Shown piece after piece: positions 8,531 to 17,480 of a DNA stretch of 64,000 nucleotides (positions within the stretch are counted from its first letter, which is position 1; each line of letters starts with the position of its first letter). The notes under the pieces are model-generated. The model had not been told where the DNA came from and made no database searches. It worked only from the letters and a program-made list of their open reading frames with translations. The position numbers were made by a program, and so were the translations under genes. Origin of the DNA: an uncultured Erythrobacter sp. GTDB taxonomy: Bacteria > Pseudomonadota > Alphaproteobacteria > Sphingomonadales > Sphingomonadaceae. Location of the stretch: contig CANKYK010000002.1 in assembly GCA_947488155.1 (NCBI GenBank), positions 626,001 to 690,000 on the forward strand, in the 5' to 3' direction.

Positions 8531-10405
8531 GTGACTGATTCCGATCCAGAAATACCCGAAGGCGAAGAGGACAAGCCAAGCGCTGCTGAGTTAGAGGCCG
8601 CAGGCCAGAACTCTATGTTTGGCGATCCTGAGCCTGCACCGCCTATTGCGGTTCAGGACAAGCCGTCCGCTAGTGAACAGACTGCTTCGGTCGAACCTGC
8701 CCCTGCGGCTGAAGTCTCGCCGCCCACTGCGGCTCCTGCGGAGAAACCCGCGAAGCCAGCGGAGGCTGCCGATAACCAGCCTTACCGCGTACTGGCGCGC
8801 AAATACCGCCCGCAAACCTTCTCTGAGCTGATCGGGCAAGAGCCTATGGTCCGCACGCTCGCCAATGCGATCGAGCGAGACCGGCTGGCGCATGCGTTTT
8901 TGATGACCGGCGTTCGCGGTGTCGGTAAAACGTCGACCGCCAGGCTAATTGCCAAAGCGCTCAACTGCATCGGCGCGGATGGCGAGGGCGGACCTACCAT
9001 TGATCCGTGCGGGCAATGTGAGCCTTGCACGGCGATCGCTCAGGGTCAGCATATCGATGTGATCGAGATGGATGCGGCCTCGCACACTGGAGTCGACGAT
9101 GTACGCGAGATTATCGAGGCGGTGCGCTATGCAGCGGTCTCTGCGCGCTACAAAATCTACATCATTGACGAGGTTCACATGCTCTCGCGCAATGCCTTCA
9201 ACGCATTGCTGAAGACGCTTGAGGAACCGCCTGCGCATGTAAAATTCCTGTTCGCGACGACTGAAGTTGAAAAGCTACCGGTTACCGTGCTCAGCCGGAC
9301 GCAGCGGTTCGACTTGCGGCGCATTCCGGCGGAATTGCTGGCGACGCATTTCGGCAATGTCTGCGCGAAAGAGGGTGTCGAGGCTGAGGCAGAGGCGCTG
9401 CACATTATAGCGGGAGCGGCAGAGGGTTCGGTTCGCGATGGTCTTTCGATCCTCGACCAAGCGATTGCGCATGCCGATCTTGAAGAAGGCGGGCAGGTAA
9501 CTGGTGAGCGTGTCCGCGACATGCTTGGCCTTGCGGATAAGAGCGCTCAGCGGAAGCTGTTGGAGCGGTTGCTGGCGGGCGATGCGCCGGCCTTGCTGGC
9601 AGCAATTGATGAGCAATATGCGCTGGGCGTCGAACCGCTCGCTTTGATGCGGGCATTGATGGATCTGGTTCACAAAATTACGGTGGCGCAGGTTTCCGGT
9701 GCTGAGGCTGATGCGCCAACCGAAGAAGAGCGCGCAGCGCTTAGCAAATTTGCGCAGGAGTTAAGCGCGGGTCAGCTGCACCGGCTTTGGCAGTTAATGC
9801 TGAAGGGTCATGAGGAAGTGCGCCAGGCGCCCGATCCGTTGGTTTCCGTGCAGATGGCCTTGCTGCGCGTGCTTCACGCCTCTGACATGCCGGACCCTGG
9901 CAAGCTTGCAAAGCGGATAGAGGAGATTGCCAAGGCGGGGCCTGCGCCTGCTGCGCCGAATGAAGCGCACGCCGGAGAACCTGCCCCTGCCATGCAGTCG
10001 GCAACCAGCGCGCTCGACTGGGCAAACGTGGTGCGACAAGTCGACGATTCCGGGCAATTGCGCGTGGCGCAAATTATGCGAGACCGAGTTCGAGTGATCG
10101 AGCTCGCGCCGGAAAAGCTCGTGTATCAGCGGGCCGATAACTTTGCCGATGACCCGGCGCCAGAGATCCGCGAGGCCTTGTTTAAGCTCACTGGCAAGCG
10201 CTGGCTGGTTGAAACAGGTGCAGGTGATGCCCAACCTAGCTTACGAGAGCAGGAAGACGCGGAACGCGAAGCAGCAGCCGAGCGCACCCGGTCCGATCCG
10301 CTGGTGAAGGCCGCGTTCGAAGCCTTCCCAGAGGCGGAATTGCTCGACCCGAAAGACCAAGCCGCACCCAGCGCTTTGCGCGCCAGCGGCAGCAAATGGA
10401 GCTGA
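8531..10405 (+). CDS. dnaX: DNA polymerase III subunits gamma/tau
   Basis: 624-residue clamp-loader ATPase of the replicative polymerase. An Ala/Pro/Glu-rich N-terminal extension of about 80 residues precedes the AAA+ module: RVLARKYRPQTFSELIGQE, Walker A GVRGVGKTS, zinc-binding CGQCEPC, Walker B DEVHMLS and sensor 1 region with VLSRTQRFDLRR. The C-terminal part is tau-like. The start is GTG 8531; no convincing Shine-Dalgarno is visible. I saw no run of A residues in frame that would form an E. coli-style slippery site for making gamma. It is followed 7 bases later by ybaB, a common dnaX-ybaB pairing. Confidence 0.95.
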   Translation: MTDSDPEIPEGEEDKPSAAELEAAGQNSMFGDPEPAPPIAVQDKPSASEQTASVEPAPAAEVSPPTAAPAEKPAKPAEAADNQPYRVLARKYRPQTFSELIGQEPMVRTLANAIERDRLAHAFLMTGVRGVGKTSTARLIAKALNCIGADGEGGPTIDPCGQCEPCTAIAQGQHIDVIEMDAASHTGVDDVREIIEAVRYAAVSARYKIYIIDEVHMLSRNAFNALLKTLEEPPAHVKFLFATTEVEKLPVTVLSRTQRFDLRRIPAELLATHFGNVCAKEGVEAEAEALHIIAGAAEGSVRDGLSILDQAIAHADLEEGGQVTGERVRDMLGLADKSAQRKLLERLLAGDAPALLAAIDEQYALGVEPLALMRALMDLVHKITVAQVSGAEADAPTEEERAALSKFAQELSAGQLHRLWQLMLKGHEEVRQAPDPLVSVQMALLRVLHASDMPDPGKLAKRIEEIAKAGPAPAAPNEAHAGEPAPAMQSATSALDWANVVRQVDDSGQLRVAQIMRDRVRVIELAPEKLVYQRADNFADDPAPEIREALFKLTGKRWLVETGAGDAQPSLREQEDAEREAAAERTRSDPLVKAAFEAFPEAELLDPKDQAAPSALRASGSKWS

Positions 10406-10412
10406 TGAAGCT

Positions 10413-10754
10413 ATGAAATCGATGGAAGAAATGATGCAGGCCGCTCAAAAGGCCGCAGAGACGATCCAAACCCAAATGAACGACATGCAGGCCAAATTGG
10501 ACGGCATGGAGGTTGAGGGTCAAGCCGGCGGCGGCTTGGTAAAGGTGCGCGCCACGGCAAAGGGCCGAATCTTGAAGGTTGAGATCGACGACAGCCTAAT
10601 GAAGCTGGAAGAAAAGCACATGGTCGAAGACCTTGTGACGGCTGCTTTTAACGATGCCCGGGACAAGGCTGACCGCGTTTCCGCCGAGGAAATGAAGCAG
10701 ATGCAAGGCGGCATGGGCCTGCCAGAAGGTTTCAACCTACCCGGTATGGGTTGA
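10413..10754 (+). CDS. YbaB/EbfC family nucleoid-associated protein
   Basis: 113-residue protein of the YbaB/EbfC family, small dimeric DNA-binding proteins commonly co-transcribed with dnaX. The family pattern is clear: Met/Gln-rich N-terminal helix (MQAAQKAAETIQTQMNDMQ), GGGLVKVRATAKGRILKVEID in the central sheet and a C-terminal helix with VEDLVTAAFNDARDKA. Starts at ATG 10413 with only 7 bases after the dnaX stop, so coupling is likely. Confidence 0.93.
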   Translation: MKSMEEMMQAAQKAAETIQTQMNDMQAKLDGMEVEGQAGGGLVKVRATAKGRILKVEIDDSLMKLEEKHMVEDLVTAAFNDARDKADRVSAEEMKQMQGGMGLPEGFNLPGMG

Positions 10755-10756
10755 GG

Positions 10757-10868
10757 TATCCTGAGCGTTGCCATTGCGGCGCGCATTGAGCGTTCCCATA
10801 TCCTGAGCCGATACGACAGCTCCAAAAATGCGCTCAATTGGCGCTCATAAAGATAAACGGCAAATTCA
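10757..10868 (+). promoter_or_regulatory. structured leader upstream of lon
   Basis: The 112-base gap before lon holds a 10-base direct repeat TATCCTGAGC (10757-10766 and 10799-10808) and an 8-base inverted repeat ATTGAGCG (10785-10792) / CGCTCAAT (10831-10838). No clear promoter hexamers are seen. It could carry the lon promoter (heat-shock regulated in many bacteria) but no sigma-32 consensus is convincing. Confidence 0.35.
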
Positions 10869-13256
10869 ATGACACAGCAATTCCCTCTCCTGCCTTTGCG
10901 CGACATCGTGGTGTTTCCCGGTATGGTCGTGCCCCTTTTCGTGGGCCGTGACAAATCCGTTGCCGCGCTCGAGGCCGCAATGGAAGCCAGCAAGGATATC
11001 TTCCTGCTCGCCCAGCTTGATCCGGGCTGTGATGATCCGGTTGGCGATGACCTTTATGACGTCGGCGTCGTCGCCCAAGTGCTGCAATTGCTGAAATTGC
11101 CGGACGGCACCGTCCGCGTTCTGGTTGAAGGGACAGCGCGGGCTAAGCTTGAAACGTTCCGCGAAGAGGGTGATTATGTTTTGGCTGAAGTGGTTCTGCA
11201 GGAACCGCAAACGGTCGGCGGCAGCGAAGTCACTGCTTTGATGCGGCAAGTTACGGAACAATTTGCGGAATACAGCAAGCTTAACAAGAAGCTGGGTGAT
11301 GATGCTGATGTTGATCTCAGCGATGTCGATGATGCAGGCACTCTGGCGGATACAATCGCGGCCGCAATCAATGCCAAGGTTTCTGACAAGCAAGGCCTGC
11401 TGACTGAAGCTGATCCTCTGCGCCGTTTGGAACTGGTGATCGCCTTTATGGAAGGTGAGCTGTCGGTTCTTCAGGTTGAGCGGAAAATCCGCGGGCGTGT
11501 GAAGCGTCAGATGGAAAAGACCCAGCGCGAATATTACCTCAATGAACAGCTCAAGGCGATCCAAAGCGAGCTGGGTGGCAGCGACGGCGAAGAAGTCGAT
11601 GAGATCGCTGAGTTGACCGAGAAGATCGAAGAGACCAAGCTTTCCAAAGAGGCGAAGACGAAGTCGAAGGCAGAACTAAAGAAACTCAAGGCCATGCAGC
11701 CGATGAGCGCAGAGGCGACCGTCATCCGCAATTATCTGGATGTGCTACTCGGCCTGCCATGGGGCAAGAAGTCTCGGCTCAAAAAGGATATTGGTAAGGC
11801 GCAGGAGATCCTCGACGCCGATCATTACGGCCTGGAGAAGGTCAAGGATCGGATTATCGAATATCTTGCCGTTCAGGCGCGCACCAACAAGCTGAAGGGG
11901 CCAATCCTGTGCCTCGTCGGGCCGCCCGGCGTGGGTAAGACGTCGCTGGGCAAGTCAATTGCCAAGGCAACGGGCCGCGAGTTCGTGCGCCAGTCGCTTG
12001 GCGGCGTGCGGGACGAGGCCGAGATTCGCGGTCACCGCCGGACGTATATTGGCTCGATGCCGGGTAAGATCGTGAACAATCTGAAGAAGGCGGGGAGCAG
12101 CAATCCGTTGTTCCTGCTCGATGAGATCGACAAGCTGGGCCAGGATTTCCGTGGCGATCCTGCATCGGCTCTGCTCGAAGTGCTCGACCCAGAGCAAAAT
12201 GGTAAGTTCCAGGATCACTACCTTGAGCTCGATCTTGATCTTAGCGATATCATGTTTGTTACGACGGCAAACTCGCTTGATCTGCCGCAGCCGCTACTGG
12301 ACCGGATGGAGATCATACGCCTCGAAGGCTACACCGAAGACGAAAAGGTTGAGATTGCTCAACGCCATTTGATTGCGAAACAGATCGACGCGCACGGCCT
12401 GAAGGACGGCGAATTTGAGCTGACCGAAGCGGGTCTTCGCGACCTGATCCGATATTACACTCGCGAGGCTGGAGTGCGGACGTTGGAGCGTGAGGTCGCT
12501 CGTTTGGCTCGTAAGAGCCTCCGGAAAATACTGGAAAAAGACGCCACCAGTGTGGTGATTACCCCGGATAATCTTGGCGACTTTGCCGGGGTGCGCAAAT
12601 TCAAGCATGGCATGTCTGAGGACGAGGCTCAGGTGGGCGCTGTCACAGGTCTTGCATGGACTAGCGTGGGCGGGGAATTGCTGACCATTGAAAGCGTCAC
12701 GACACCGGGCAAGGGCGAGATAAAGACCACCGGTAAGCTCGGCGAAGTAATGACCGAGAGTGTCGCAGCCGCGTTCAGTTTTGTGAAGGCGAGGGCGCCC
12801 GTTTACGGCATCAAACCGTCGATCTTTCAGCGTAAGAATATCCATATTCACTTGCCGGAGGGGGCAGTGCCGAAGGATGGCCCAAGCGCGGGCATCGGCA
12901 TGGTCACGTCGATCGTTTCAACGCTGTCGGGCGTTGCCGTTCGCCCAGATATTGCAATGACCGGTGAAGTAACGCTGCGCGGCCGTGTGCTGCCCATTGG
13001 CGGGCTTAAAGAGAAGCTTCTGGCGGCGCTGCGAGGCGGGATCAAAACCGTCCTCATTCCAGAGGATAACGTCAAAGACCTGGTCGAAATTCCAGACAAT
13101 GTGAAGGAAGGGTTGGAGATCATCCCGGTTAGCCACGTTGATCAGGTTCTGGAGCAGGCTCTGGTCGAGAAGCCGGAGGCGATCGAATGGACTGAGGCGG
13201 ATGATTTGGCGAGCCAACCGAATCCAGCGGGAACGGGCGGCGCAACCGCGCACTGA
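10869..13256 (+). CDS. lon: ATP-dependent protease La (Lon)
   Basis: 795-residue LonA-type protease degrading misfolded and regulatory proteins in the cytoplasm. Domains in order: N-terminal substrate-recognition domain from [20 protein letters not shown], a coiled-coil region with [21 protein letters not shown]+ module with Walker [16 protein letters not shown] and Walker [10 protein letters not shown], then the Ser-Lys protease domain with catalytic Ser in [11 protein letters not shown] and Lys in [10 protein letters not shown]. Length is normal for the family. In alphaproteobacteria Lon also degrades cell-cycle regulators such as CcrM and DnaA. It is followed by the HU gene, a conserved neighbour order. 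Confidence 0.97.
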   Translation: MTQQFPLLPLRDIVVFPGMVVPLFVGRDKSVAALEAAMEASKDIFLLAQLDPGCDDPVGDDLYDVGVVAQVLQLLKLPDGTVRVLVEGTARAKLETFREEGDYVLAEVVLQEPQTVGGSEVTALMRQVTEQFAEYSKLNKKLGDDADVDLSDVDDAGTLADTIAAAINAKVSDKQGLLTEADPLRRLELVIAFMEGELSVLQVERKIRGRVKRQMEKTQREYYLNEQLKAIQSELGGSDGEEVDEIAELTEKIEETKLSKEAKTKSKAELKKLKAMQPMSAEATVIRNYLDVLLGLPWGKKSRLKKDIGKAQEILDADHYGLEKVKDRIIEYLAVQARTNKLKGPILCLVGPPGVGKTSLGKSIAKATGREFVRQSLGGVRDEAEIRGHRRTYIGSMPGKIVNNLKKAGSSNPLFLLDEIDKLGQDFRGDPASALLEVLDPEQNGKFQDHYLELDLDLSDIMFVTTANSLDLPQPLLDRMEIIRLEGYTEDEKVEIAQRHLIAKQIDAHGLKDGEFELTEAGLRDLIRYYTREAGVRTLEREVARLARKSLRKILEKDATSVVITPDNLGDFAGVRKFKHGMSEDEAQVGAVTGLAWTSVGGELLTIESVTTPGKGEIKTTGKLGEVMTESVAAAFSFVKARAPVYGIKPSIFQRKNIHIHLPEGAVPKDGPSAGIGMVTSIVSTLSGVAVRPDIAMTGEVTLRGRVLPIGGLKEKLLAALRGGIKTVLIPEDNVKDLVEIPDNVKEGLEIIPVSHVDQVLEQALVEKPEAIEWTEADDLASQPNPAGTGGATAH

Positions 13257-13396
13257 CAAAGTATTGGATCAATCCAGACTTGTATAAATGCGACAGCTTT
13301 TCAATGCTGCGACGCAGCATTTGCGTATTCCGGCATCGATTCGCCGCAAATGGCCAACATTTGTCCAAAAATGGCGTTTTTCTGCGCGATTTGCCT

Positions 13397-13423
13397 TTGA
13401 CAGAACCGTCAAAAAGGTATCAT
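13397..13423 (+). promoter_or_regulatory. candidate promoter of the HU gene
   Basis: TTGACA at 13397-13402 and TATCAT at 13418-13423 with a 15-base spacer, 67 bases before the HU start codon. The -35 is perfect; the spacer is short, so the -10 assignment is tentative. Confidence 0.4.
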
Positions 13424-13489
13424 TTGCGCGCTTTCGGAGAGGCGATTCACCGAAAACCAGTTTGAATTGCGAATGAGGGGGTTCCCAGA

Positions 13490-13762
13490 ATGAATAAGAA
13501 CGATCTGATCAGTGCAGTTGCCGAAACCAGTGGCCTTTCTAAAAGTGACGCGTCTAACGCCGTTGAGAGCGTTTTTAACGCAATTACCAAGTCGCTTTCC
13601 GGTGGTGAGGAAGTGCGCCTGATCGGCTTCGGCACATTCTCAGTCGCTAAGCGTAAGGCTTCGACTGGCCGCAACCCGCGCACTGGCGAGCCAATGACGA
13701 TCAAGGCTTCCAACCAACCTAAGTTCAAGGCTGGCAAGGGCTTGAAGGACGCGGTCAACTAA
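13490..13762 (+). CDS. hup: HU-family DNA-binding protein
   Basis: 90-residue histone-like protein HU that bends and compacts DNA. The pattern MNKNDLISAVAETSGLSKSDA, the helix VESVFNAITKSLSGGEEVRLIGFGTF and the DNA-binding arm RKASTGRNPRTGEPMTIKAS are diagnostic. A strong GGGGG Shine-Dalgarno lies about 10 bases before ATG 13490. It is flanked by its own promoter candidate upstream and an intrinsic terminator downstream, so it is probably a monocistronic, highly expressed unit after lon. Confidence 0.96.
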   Translation: MNKNDLISAVAETSGLSKSDASNAVESVFNAITKSLSGGEEVRLIGFGTFSVAKRKASTGRNPRTGEPMTIKASNQPKFKAGKGLKDAVN

Positions 13763-13804
13763 GGCTGACTGTTCGCAGCACGCATCGCCGCGTTTTACGA
13801 AATT

Positions 13805-13838
13805 GGGCCCCACCAGAGCGATCTGGCGGGGCCTTTCT
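13805..13838 (+). terminator. intrinsic terminator after the HU gene
   Basis: GGCCCC (13806-13811) and CAGA pair with TCTG and GGGGCC (13828-13833) around a GCGA loop; the stem is followed by TTTCTT. Lies 43 bases beyond the HU stop. Confidence 0.85.
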
Positions 13839-13914
13839 TCTATGCGCCGTACGCACGTCGTAGAGATTGCTTCATGACCTGCATGCCGCCGCGGGATGCA
13901 CATACCTTCATTGA

Positions 13915-14820
13915 TCAACGGGACAGATCGACCAATGCAGTTGGCGCGGCCTTTGTGCGCGGTGTGATTTCCCACTCTAGCGTCTGAATGCCCGAGGTGT
14001 CGGAAGCTTCGGCGACCGGTCCTGTATCTGTGTTGTTCGCCAGGATCCGGCCATCTGTGACAATGCTGAATGTTCCCTCAACCGCCGGAATGTTGGGCAT
14101 CTCGCCGCTCGGCGCGGCCCCCTCATCGCCCAGCGCCGCTAATCCTGCCAAGCTGCCCATTCCGCCAAACATTGCTGCCATTGGGTTCGTGTCGCTTTGG
14201 GCGGAGAAGCCCGGAGCATTCACGCGAACAACATTGTCATCGCGCAGCACGATCTGAACGAATGGATTGGTGGTCGGCACCTCTTCGATGGTTGGGAATA
14301 GGAAGTCATGTGAGAGCTTGCCTGAAACGGTGTATGAGACGTCGTAAACTCCGTCGCCTTTGTCCTCGACACGGTTCCACCCTTTTTGACGCAGCAGCAA
14401 TTGCCGCAATTCTTCTGAGGCTTCTGGATCAGTCACATCAATACCGCCCATGAAGACCGCCATTGCTTCGGCATCCTTCTTTGCCTTCGCAGCGCGTGCC
14501 TCTGCGCCAGCTTCCCAATCCTCGCGTTGCTGTGCCAGCTCTGCTTCCGTGCATTCACGGTCAGAATAGTCCTCTTCATCATAGCATTCGGTGGGCTCAA
14601 ACTCTCCGCCAGCTGCGCCCATCTGAGCAAGGTCAGACAAGCCTAGGAAGAAGATCTCGCCTTCGTATGTAAAGGTGAAGCTGTCCTCACCGGTGAGCTC
14701 CAGCTCAGAGCTGAACTTGCCCGGTGTGATGAAGCATGCGCTGAGCAGCAATGAGAGGCCGGCCAGCATTGCGGCGGCTTTCGCGCGGATGGGCAGGCGG
14801 CCCGGTGAGTTGTCAGTCAT
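13915..14820 (-). CDS. predicted lipoprotein of unknown function
   Basis: 301-residue protein with an N-terminal hydrophobic segment (about 13-28) ending in a lipobox LSAC with lipidated Cys at residue 29, so it is probably membrane-anchored in the periplasm. The mature part begins FITPGKFSSELEL, is rich in acidic residues and strands, and has a Glu/Asp/Tyr/Cys-rich patch (TECYDEEDYSDRECTEAE) that could hold one disulfide. I do not recognise the family. It lies 27 bases downstream of rlmB on the same strand and may share its transcript. Confidence 0.75.
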   Translation of the reverse strand: MTDNSPGRLPIRAKAAAMLAGLSLLLSACFITPGKFSSELELTGEDSFTFTYEGEIFFLGLSDLAQMGAAGGEFEPTECYDEEDYSDRECTEAELAQQREDWEAGAEARAAKAKKDAEAMAVFMGGIDVTDPEASEELRQLLLRQKGWNRVEDKGDGVYDVSYTVSGKLSHDFLFPTIEEVPTTNPFVQIVLRDDNVVRVNAPGFSAQSDTNPMAAMFGGMGSLAGLAALGDEGAAPSGEMPNIPAVEGTFSIVTDGRILANNTDTGPVAEASDTSGIQTLEWEITPRTKAAPTALVDLSR

Positions 14821-14847
14821 CAGTCTGTGCTCCCTGTTGCAAGGCCC

Positions 14848-15639
14848 TTAGGCCCGCGTTGCCGTCGCATATAGCGCAATTGCAGCGGCGTTTGAAACGT
14901 TGAGGCTTTCGATCGCTGAGCTGATCGGCAGCTTCGCCAGTGCATCGCAGTGACCTTGGATATTGTGGCGCATCCCTTCGCCCTCTGCGCCCAGCACCAG
15001 CGCCACCGGCCCGGTAGGCAGGGCATCGGCCAAAGGTTCGTCAGCCTCGCCGGTCAGGCCAATACGCCAATAGCCAGCTTCGGCGAGGTCTTCCAAAGTT
15101 CGCGCCAGATTGACGACCCGTACCCATGGCACCGTCTCCAAAGCGCCAGATGCGGACTTTGCCAGCACGCCCGATTCCGGCGGCGTGTGGCGATCTTGAG
15201 TGACGATTGCGGCGGCACCAAAGGCGGCGGCAGAGCGCAAGATCGCACCGACATTGTGCGGGTCCGTTACCTGGTCGAGCACCAAAATTGGCCTCTCAGG
15301 GTCGCCCAGCGCCACCTCGTCGATGAACACCGTCTCCAGCGCCTCGCATTCCAGCACCAGACCTTGGTGCGGCGCGTCTTTGGCGACCAAGCGGGCGAGA
15401 TCGCTGACATCGGCATATTCCACTGGGAAGTCCGCTGGCAGTTCACCGTCTAGCCCCTCAATCGCTTCGCGCGTTGCCCACAGTTTGCGATGCTTGCGCT
15501 CTGGGTTCTTGAGCGCCGCCTCGACCGGATGCCGCCCCCACAGCCGCGTTTGACCGGCCGATGCCCGGCCAGACCCGCGTCCGCCCTTCATTCGTCCCGC
15601 TCTGCCTCTCAGCGCTTTTTTGCGTTCTGGTCGCGCCAT
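14848..15639 (-). CDS. rlmB: 23S rRNA 2'-O-ribose methyltransferase, TrmH/SpoU family
   Basis: 263-residue SPOUT methyltransferase with a basic N-terminal tail of about 30 residues (Arg/Gly/Lys-rich), the substrate-binding domain starting RLWGRHPVEAALKN, and the trefoil-knot SAM domain. The three SpoU motifs are visible: LDQVTDPHNVGAILRSA, ALVLGAEGEGMR and SLNVSNAAAIALYA. The usual target is G2251 of 23S rRNA, using S-adenosylmethionine; the exact site here is by family. It is upstream of the lipoprotein gene and faces away from tRNA-Tyr. Confidence 0.92.
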   Translation of the reverse strand: MARPERKKALRGRAGRMKGGRGSGRASAGQTRLWGRHPVEAALKNPERKHRKLWATREAIEGLDGELPADFPVEYADVSDLARLVAKDAPHQGLVLECEALETVFIDEVALGDPERPILVLDQVTDPHNVGAILRSAAAFGAAAIVTQDRHTPPESGVLAKSASGALETVPWVRVVNLARTLEDLAEAGYWRIGLTGEADEPLADALPTGPVALVLGAEGEGMRHNIQGHCDALAKLPISSAIESLNVSNAAAIALYATATRA

Positions 15640-15773
15640 GATGGCTCCTGTTTCCTGACTTAGTTTGCTCCCCTGCCAGCAGCCCCATTGACAGGCAAGC
15701 GCCGCTTCGCCATTGGGGCGCCTCTCGGCATGACGAGCCCATTAGGGCACGCTCAATTTCCCGCAAGGTATGT

Positions 15774-15859
15774 GGACAGGTGGCCGAGTGGTTAAAGGCA
15801 GCAGACTGTAAATCTGCCCGCGCAAGCGTACATAGGTTCGAATCCTATCCTGTCCACCA
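15774..15859 (+). tRNA. tRNA-Tyr (GTA)
   Basis: Class II tRNA with a long variable arm. Acceptor GGACAGG (15774-15780) pairs with CCTGTCC (15849-15855); the anticodon loop contains ACTGTAAATC (GTA); T-arm GGTTCGAATCC; CCA is encoded (15857-15859). A TTGACA lies at 15688-15693, at about the same distance upstream as the -35-like TTGACC of the two other tRNAs in this window, although no good -10 accompanies it. Confidence 0.97.
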
Positions 15860-16337
15860 CCTGCCTTGTCTCTCATAGTTGCGAAACTGCGTACCTTATC
15901 GTGATCCCAGTGGGCGCTGGAATACGTTTGCGTTTTTCAAATCCGTGACTTTTGCGGGAAAGCACGCGTTTCCATTGGTTTACGCGCAAAATGCAACGTG
16001 ACGTTGTTACTTTTGGGATTGACGCGTTTTTGGGGTGCTTACTCTGCGCGCAATAGTGACCCCGAACAACGCGAACACGCCGCCGATGCTGACTGACACT
16101 CACAATGGAAAAGAGCCGAAATCGGGTTAGCAATGCCCAGCTTGGTAGGAAAACTACATCCAAGCTGGCGGGGCGAGTACGAGAAGAACGGCTCCCGCGT
16201 CGCGATATCGAGGCACTGCAAAAAGTACGATAAATTAAAACCTTACTTCGCTGATGGCCAGGTTTTCGCATCGCGCACCGTGGACGTTCGTCTGCTTGCT
16301 CTTGCCCCAACACATCTGCCTGCCTAATTGCACTGGA
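15860..16337. other. 478-base intergenic region, no supported gene
   Basis: Between tRNA-Tyr and the KAS III-like gene. Reading frames here lack family similarity, ribosome binding sites and the codon pattern of neighbouring genes. The stretch is somewhat A/T-richer than its surroundings and contains one near-palindrome (16137-16168, listed separately). It may hold the promoter of the KAS III-like gene or be a decayed gene. Confidence 0.5.
16137..16168. repeat. 9-base inverted repeat
   Basis: CCAGCTTGG (16137-16145) and CCAAGCTGG (16160-16168) are perfect inverted copies separated by 14 bases; TAG/CTA inside could extend the stem. No T run follows, so it is not a classical terminator. Confidence 0.5.
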
Positions 16338-16355
16338 ATGCACAACTCCCCAGAT

Positions 16356-17480
16356 ATGACCCATCGCCCCGTCATTTCAGGCACTGGCCTGTATACGCCG
16401 GAAGAATCGATCACCAATGAAGAGCTGGTTGCAAGCTTCAACGCCTTTGTTGACCGCCACAATGCAGAGCATGCTGAGGCGATTGCCGCGGGTGAAGCGG
16501 AAGCGCTGACCTACAGCTCGGTCGAGTTCATCGAAAAGGCGAGCGGGATCAAAGCGCGGCATGTGCTGAGCAAGGCCCCAATTCTTGCGCCAGACACCAT
16601 GTCGCCGCGCTGGGACGAGCGGCCCGATGGTGAATTGTCGGTCATGGCAGAGATCGGTGTGATCGCGGCGCGTGAGGCCCTGGCAAGGGCAGGACGCGAG
16701 GCCAAAGATGTGGACGCGGTGCTGTGCGCGGCCTCCAACATGCAGCGCGCCTATCCGGCGATGGCAATCGAGATCCAGCAGGCGCTGGGCATTGATGGGT
16801 TCGGTTTTGATATGAATGTCGCGTGCTCATCGGCGACTTTTGGTATTCAAACCGCAGCGGATTATGTCCGCGCGGGCAATGCGAAAAGCGTGCTGGTCGT
16901 CAGCCCCGAGATCACCTCCGGCCACCTCAATTGGCGGGACCGTGACAGCCACTTCATCTTTGGCGACGTCGCCACCGCCGTGCTGGTCGAGGATGCGGCG
17001 ATTGCTCCGACAGAGCATTGGGACATTCTCGGCACAAAACTGAAGACAGTGTTCTCCAACAATATTCGCAACAATTTCGGCTTTCTCAATCGGGCGACGC
17101 CGGAGACTGCAAGCACCGCAGACAAGCTGTTCGTGCAAGAAGGGCGCAAGGTGTTCAAGGAAGTCGTGCCGATGGTTGCGCAGATGATCCTGGACGAAGC
17201 AGAGCGGCTTAAGATTGATCCCAAGACGCTGCGCCGGATGTGGCTGCACCAGGCTAACTCCGGCATGAACCGGCTGATCGCGCAAAAAGTGCTGGGTCAT
17301 GAGGCGAGCGATGATGAAAGCCCTACGGTGCTAGACACCTATGGCAACACATCAAGCGCAGGTTCGATCATCGCCTTTCATTTGCACAGCGAGGATATGA
17401 AGGCGGATGACACCGGCCTCATCTGCAGCTTTGGCGCGGGCTATTCCGCTGGAACAGTGTTCGTGCGTAAGGCGGCCTGA
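16356..17480 (+). CDS. beta-ketoacyl-ACP synthase III family protein
   Basis: 374-residue thiolase-fold condensing enzyme of the FabH/KAS III family. Catalytic triad visible: Cys157 in NVACSSATFG, His298 in WLHQANSGMNRL, Asn331 in TYGNTSSAGS. It is longer than classic FabH (about 320) and matches the length of the Pseudomonas PA3286-type enzymes that prime fatty acid synthesis with medium-chain acyl-CoA; that substrate is inference. The insert near residues 25-60 (VDRHNAEHAEAIAAGEAEAL) is typical of the longer group. ATG 16338 (MHNSPDM) is an equally possible start. Its last 40 bases overlap the convergent PAP2 gene. Confidence 0.85.
   Translation: MTHRPVISGTGLYTPEESITNEELVASFNAFVDRHNAEHAEAIAAGEAEALTYSSVEFIEKASGIKARHVLSKAPILAPDTMSPRWDERPDGELSVMAEIGVIAAREALARAGREAKDVDAVLCAASNMQRAYPAMAIEIQQALGIDGFGFDMNVACSSATFGIQTAADYVRAGNAKSVLVVSPEITSGHLNWRDRDSHFIFGDVATAVLVEDAAIAPTEHWDILGTKLKTVFSNNIRNNFGFLNRATPETASTADKLFVQEGRKVFKEVVPMVAQMILDEAERLKIDPKTLRRMWLHQANSGMNRLIAQKVLGHEASDDESPTVLDTYGNTSSAGSIIAFHLHSEDMKADDTGLICSFGAGYSAGTVFVRKAA

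Noticed and set aside
8531..10405. Programmed frameshift site in dnaX
   Set aside because: No A-rich heptamer of the E. coli type was seen in frame; the gene reads through as full-length tau.
15873..16364. 163-codon minus-strand open frame in the gap after tRNA-Tyr
   Set aside because: No ribosome binding site, no family resemblance, composition unlike neighbouring genes; overlaps the start of the KAS III-like gene.
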